A stretch of DNA of 20,402 bases from Folioceros fuciformis (lineage: Eukaryota; Anthocerotophyta; Anthocerotopsida; Anthocerotales). Shown one piece after another: positions 18,801 to 20,402 of the stretch. The stretch is taken from positions 826,452 through 846,853 of the forward strand of contig JBNGIO010006356.1 in the NCBI GenBank assembly GCA_049999805.1, in the 5' to 3' direction. How positions within the stretch are numbered: the stretch's first letter is position 1; the number at the start of each line of letters is the position of its first letter. The translations under genes were made by a program, and so were the position numbers. The notes below the pieces were generated by a model. It saw only the letters and a list, made by a program, of their open reading frames with translations, did not search any database and was not told the DNA's origin.

Positions 18801-19021
18801 CACAAAATCCAGTCTTTCATGCCCGTACCAAGCATGTTGAAGTCCATCATCATTTTATCAGAGATGCAGTGGCAACCAAGCAAATTGAGCTGGAGTATAT
18901 TTCAACAGATTCCAATCCAGCTGATATTTTAACCAAAGCTTTGGGGAGGGTGAAACATTACCTATTTCGAGAGTCTCTTGGAGTCTTGGACTCCACTCAA
19001 ACAGTTTCTTCTAGTATCTAA
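15839..19021 (+). CDS. Pol of element B: integrase, reverse transcriptase, RNase H
   Basis: One open frame without internal stops. An upstream out-of-frame ATG at 15797 is an artefact of the frame change; the homologous reading begins about 15839. The integrase zinc finger has HCRLGHPNIQAM and CVAC. The integrase catalytic Asp, Asp and Glu codons are at 16250, 16439 and 16547, with 35 residues between the last two (D,D-35-E). The RT contains YKARLVARG, QMDVKTTFLHG and the YVDD box at 18014-18025. RNase H begins at CDADW (first Asp 18545) and includes SSTEAEY and CDNQSA, then ILTKAL as in other copia elements. All catalytic residues I can check are present. It has no start of its own, so expression would need frameshifting from gag-protease. 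Confidence 0.94.
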   Translation: MSTMALGKTGLYKIAFEGLECAITRVDAPTCVVARGTPLYDLYLLDFVSAPSRPTVHVASAKSSKSVQAFQWHCRLGHPNIQAMRRLLKEKMVTGFTEAELPDLELCVACVHGKQFKSHFGSGKPRKATEVLDLVHIDICGPMSVPSWGGARYFVVFEDDRTHFTVTELLKLKSDVFDSFKRYLAYAERQTGFKLKCIRSDNGKEYLSTAFQEFCQARGITRQVTIPYHSDMNGRAERRHRTIQDTARAMLFQGRLPVKFWAEAVQAATYLQNRTAVSSLKGCTPFEAWTGVKPDVSYLRILGCPAYAHIPDKLRRKFDFKSKRHIFIGYTAGIHGYKLFNPLTRKVTHARTVVFDERKVMEPPPTTEVAPTPDLSADPLASPPDADPSDLSTMDYVEFPADDASFPSAESIPLPIPQDMNPLPLDDGDVVPTIDAADPGTQVLRFDPVEESANEPVEQSGDDLTEDSGDDPVEYVLPPPAPEPGPRRSARVHRSRDQWLEPPYSSASLSSLTDLPSHSAQVTVNPGYEPQSYLEAISGPDAVHWKAAIKSEYDSLVSNHTWELCRPPQGRKIVTSKWVFKLKYRADGSIARYKARLVARGFSQVPGLDYHDTFSPVVKAQSLRVLFALSAFFSLIIHQMDVKTTFLHGQLEEDIYMQQPEGHEVAGKLDWVCHLLKTLYGLKQSPRAWYQCIDEYLLDLGFVTSTADSNVYTYRDKSSFVILALYVDDCILLGTDLSSIQKVKVQLSERFDMVDIGELSYCLGTQLLRIPDTGTLIIHQEKYIFDMLYKYKLLDAKPAATPMEAGCKLLKNQSPQTSTEVEEMKSVPYSQAVGSLIFCSNHTRPDISLPVSMTSQFLKEPGQVHWSAAKRILRYLKGTSKYGIHYTRQAFDGQPLTLVGYCDADWASDPDTRKSVSSYAFMLAGGVVTWSSKKQPIVSLSSTEAEYAALTQATKEGIWLRRLLKDLGQEQTQPTKIFCDNQSALTLAQNPVFHARTKHVEVHHHFIRDAVATKQIELEYISTDSNPADILTKALGRVKHYLFRESLGVLDSTQTVSSSI

Positions 19022-19820
19022 ATCTCACTTTGCAGTCACTGTTCAGCTAGGCTAAGCACCTGTGTCAGAGTCAGAAGATGACTCACTTACAAATCTACTT
19101 CTTTCCTTCAGTGTTGTTAGGTCATCAGCATGTCTCGAACCACAACAACAGTGGGAGAAAAATTCAGAGATGCTAGATGAGATGATACTGACCGTAATAG
19201 GAGATGAAGTTTCCGTCCAGTCCTCCCCACCTGTAGCATCTGTTCCTCACCATTGCAATCTCCGTCACACAGCATATAGAACCCAGCGGAGTCTCAGGAT
19301 CGTCAATTCCATTTCCATCTGATATCAGCTTGACTGTCCTTGTTGGATGTCCTATGGGAAGGATGTAGAGTCTCGGCTTGAAGTCTACAGGCACCAACAC
19401 ATGCTTCCGTCCACTTCGACAGATGGTAGAGCACAGGGCAGAAGGGTGGACTGTCAGGACACACGCATACCTTGGAGGTTGTGGCTGGATGAACGCGTGT
19501 GTTCTGCGGAGCTGATGCTGGGGTTTCTGAAGGCGCTGAGATCCCGAGGTGTGTTGCCATATGCTTGGCGATTTGAGGCTCATCTGTGTCTGAGATGTAG
19601 ATCGAAGCACGCTTGGAACCCTCTGCGGGAGTATTCGCCATCTTCCTGGGCTTCTGCAGCTGAGCAGTGTCGTCCTCGTAGTGTTGCTTTCTCAAGTGGA
19701 GCGTGTGGTGTGTAACGAGCGTAACGGGATATGTGCGCTTAACGGGATGTGTTAGGCTGTGTGTACTTGCCGTTCTGGAGTTTACGAGGAGCGTATTTAT
19801 GTTATTAATTACTAGACAAT
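19022..19820. other. Long untranslated region between pol and 3' LTR (element B)
   Basis: About 800 bp, visibly richer in G and C than the LTRs and pol. It carries overlapping antisense open frames at 19173-19610 (145 codons) and 19303-19695 (130 codons), plus a sense frame at 19062-19322. The antisense translation has stretches of ordinary amino-acid composition (VLVPVDFKPRLYILP; ASIYISDTDEP) but matches no family I know. It may be captured host sequence or plain non-coding DNA. Confidence 0.5.
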
Positions 19821-19829
19821 GAGTGGGAG
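19821..19829 (+). other. Polypurine-like tract of element B
   Basis: GAGTGGGAG abuts the 3' LTR start at 19830, the position of the plus-strand primer. One T interrupts it, so it is a weak tract. Confidence 0.55.
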
Positions 19830-20024
19830 TGTTAGAAAAATAAGTCCTATTTAATATACATTGTGCTAGTATTAGTTAGGGCACCCTTTAAAGAATTAGG
19901 GCACTCTTCAAAGGCGGTTATAACTGCCAAGACTATATATGTGTTCATGTGTTGTACTTTGTTTAATTCACTTCCTTTTCTTCTTGCAAGGATGTTGTTT
20001 TCATATATTGCTATATTGTGTACA
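19830..20024 (+). repeat. 3' LTR of element B
   Basis: 195 bp, TGTTAG to GTACA. It differs from the 5' LTR by one extra T near 19959 and one T-to-C change in the CACTTYCTTTT stretch. Confidence 0.95.
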
Positions 20025-20402
20025 GCTGCCATCGCTAGTCTTGAGGTCTTGGCCGCCATCATGAGCTAGCACCTCCCTCTCAGTGTGATGAGGCCACCAC
20101 CTCGCGTGATCCTTTGGCTGTTGCAGTAGCGGGCTGCATGATGTAGCCCACGAGCCACCTGCCGGGTTTGCAACCCTGGTTCTAGAAATGACCTAAATGG
20201 CCTAATAACCTATCCTGATAATGTCAGCTAAATAGCTTCATATGGGGTAAGCTAATTAATAGCTATTTCATAATGGCCAAAATCACATATATAGCCAGCC
20301 TACCTCTGGGCTACTATATATATTCCTGTAAAACAAGTCTGGTGCCACGACAGCTGTGGTGCGTGCATCTCCGGCTGTTGAGCACACAAGGTACGTGCAT
20401 CC
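20025..20402. other. Right flank of element B, AT-rich, no gene supported
   Basis: No open frame with a recognisable motif. The stretch 20200-20340 is AT-rich, with TATATATAT at about 20314-20322. The last 44 bp repeat 13468-13511. A loose resemblance to Pol III promoter boxes near 20144 and 20165 has the wrong spacing. Confidence 0.5.
20359..20402. repeat. 44-bp direct repeat, right copy (cut by window end)
   Basis: 41 of 44 positions match 13468-13511 in the same orientation. It probably continues past the window. Confidence 0.8.

Larger units (their letters stand above)
13765..20024 (+). mobile_element. Copia element B, near full-length LTR retrotransposon
   Basis: A 6,260-bp element with LTRs of 194 and 195 bp that differ by one substitution and one single-base indel, so it inserted recently. 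Order: 5' LTR, primer-binding site, extra frame, gag, protease, integrase, reverse transcriptase, RNase H, about 800 bp of untranslated sequence, purine tract, 3' LTR. Integrase before RT defines Ty1/copia. Lesions: a TAA in the extra frame (14459), a one-base frameshift in gag near 14850, and a stop with frame change at the protease/integrase border (15840). The left target site is hidden by the gap; the right flank begins GCTGC. Confidence 0.95.

Noticed and set aside
20144-20175. SINE or tRNA-like Pol III promoter (A box TAGCCCACGAG, B box GGTTTGCAACC)
   Set aside because: The box starts are only 21 bp apart, too close for an internal Pol III promoter, and no tRNA cloverleaf can be drawn.

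Overview
The window is nuclear DNA from a plant, most likely a land plant or close streptophyte relative. The evidence is a 3-beta-hydroxysteroid dehydrogenase fused to a reticulon domain, an h-type thioredoxin, several short GT-AG introns, and Ty1/copia elements primed by initiator tRNA-Met. The introns measured are only 74-186 nt. I cannot name the species; a non-seed plant is a guess. A run of exactly 100 N (13665-13764) shows this is assembled scaffold sequence.

Layout. 1-2399 has no gene I can support: it is C-rich, G-poor and full of simple repeats, and lies downstream of the first gene. 2400-4088 (minus) is one uninterrupted reading frame for a sterol C-4 decarboxylase with a C-terminal reticulon domain. 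4471-6375 (minus) is a multi-exon short-chain dehydrogenase (DHRS12-like); I resolved nine exons whose phases agree from end to end, but not the exon carrying the start codon. 7409-7972 (plus) is a two-exon thioredoxin h, divergent from the dehydrogenase across a shared upstream region. These three are ordinary host genes, with no sign that they act in one pathway.

From about 8.2 kb onward the window is transposon territory. 9942-10360 is a decayed non-LTR retrotransposon end with a reverse-transcriptase-type zinc finger. It is split by copia element A (10366-13064: 195-bp LTRs, GTCTT target duplication, gag to mid-integrase only) and its frame resumes at 13070. After the gap comes copia element B (13765-20024: near-identical 194/195-bp LTRs, gag, protease, integrase, RT and RNase H, with three coding lesions).

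The least ordinary content is in the two copia elements. Both carry an extra reading frame between the primer-binding site and gag, homologous between them and with a charged, coiled-coil-like end. Element B also has about 800 bp between pol and its 3' LTR with long antisense frames, and an in-frame stop preceded by a slip-like heptamer at the protease/integrase border. I found no CRISPR array, rRNA or tRNA gene, or bacterial-type operon.
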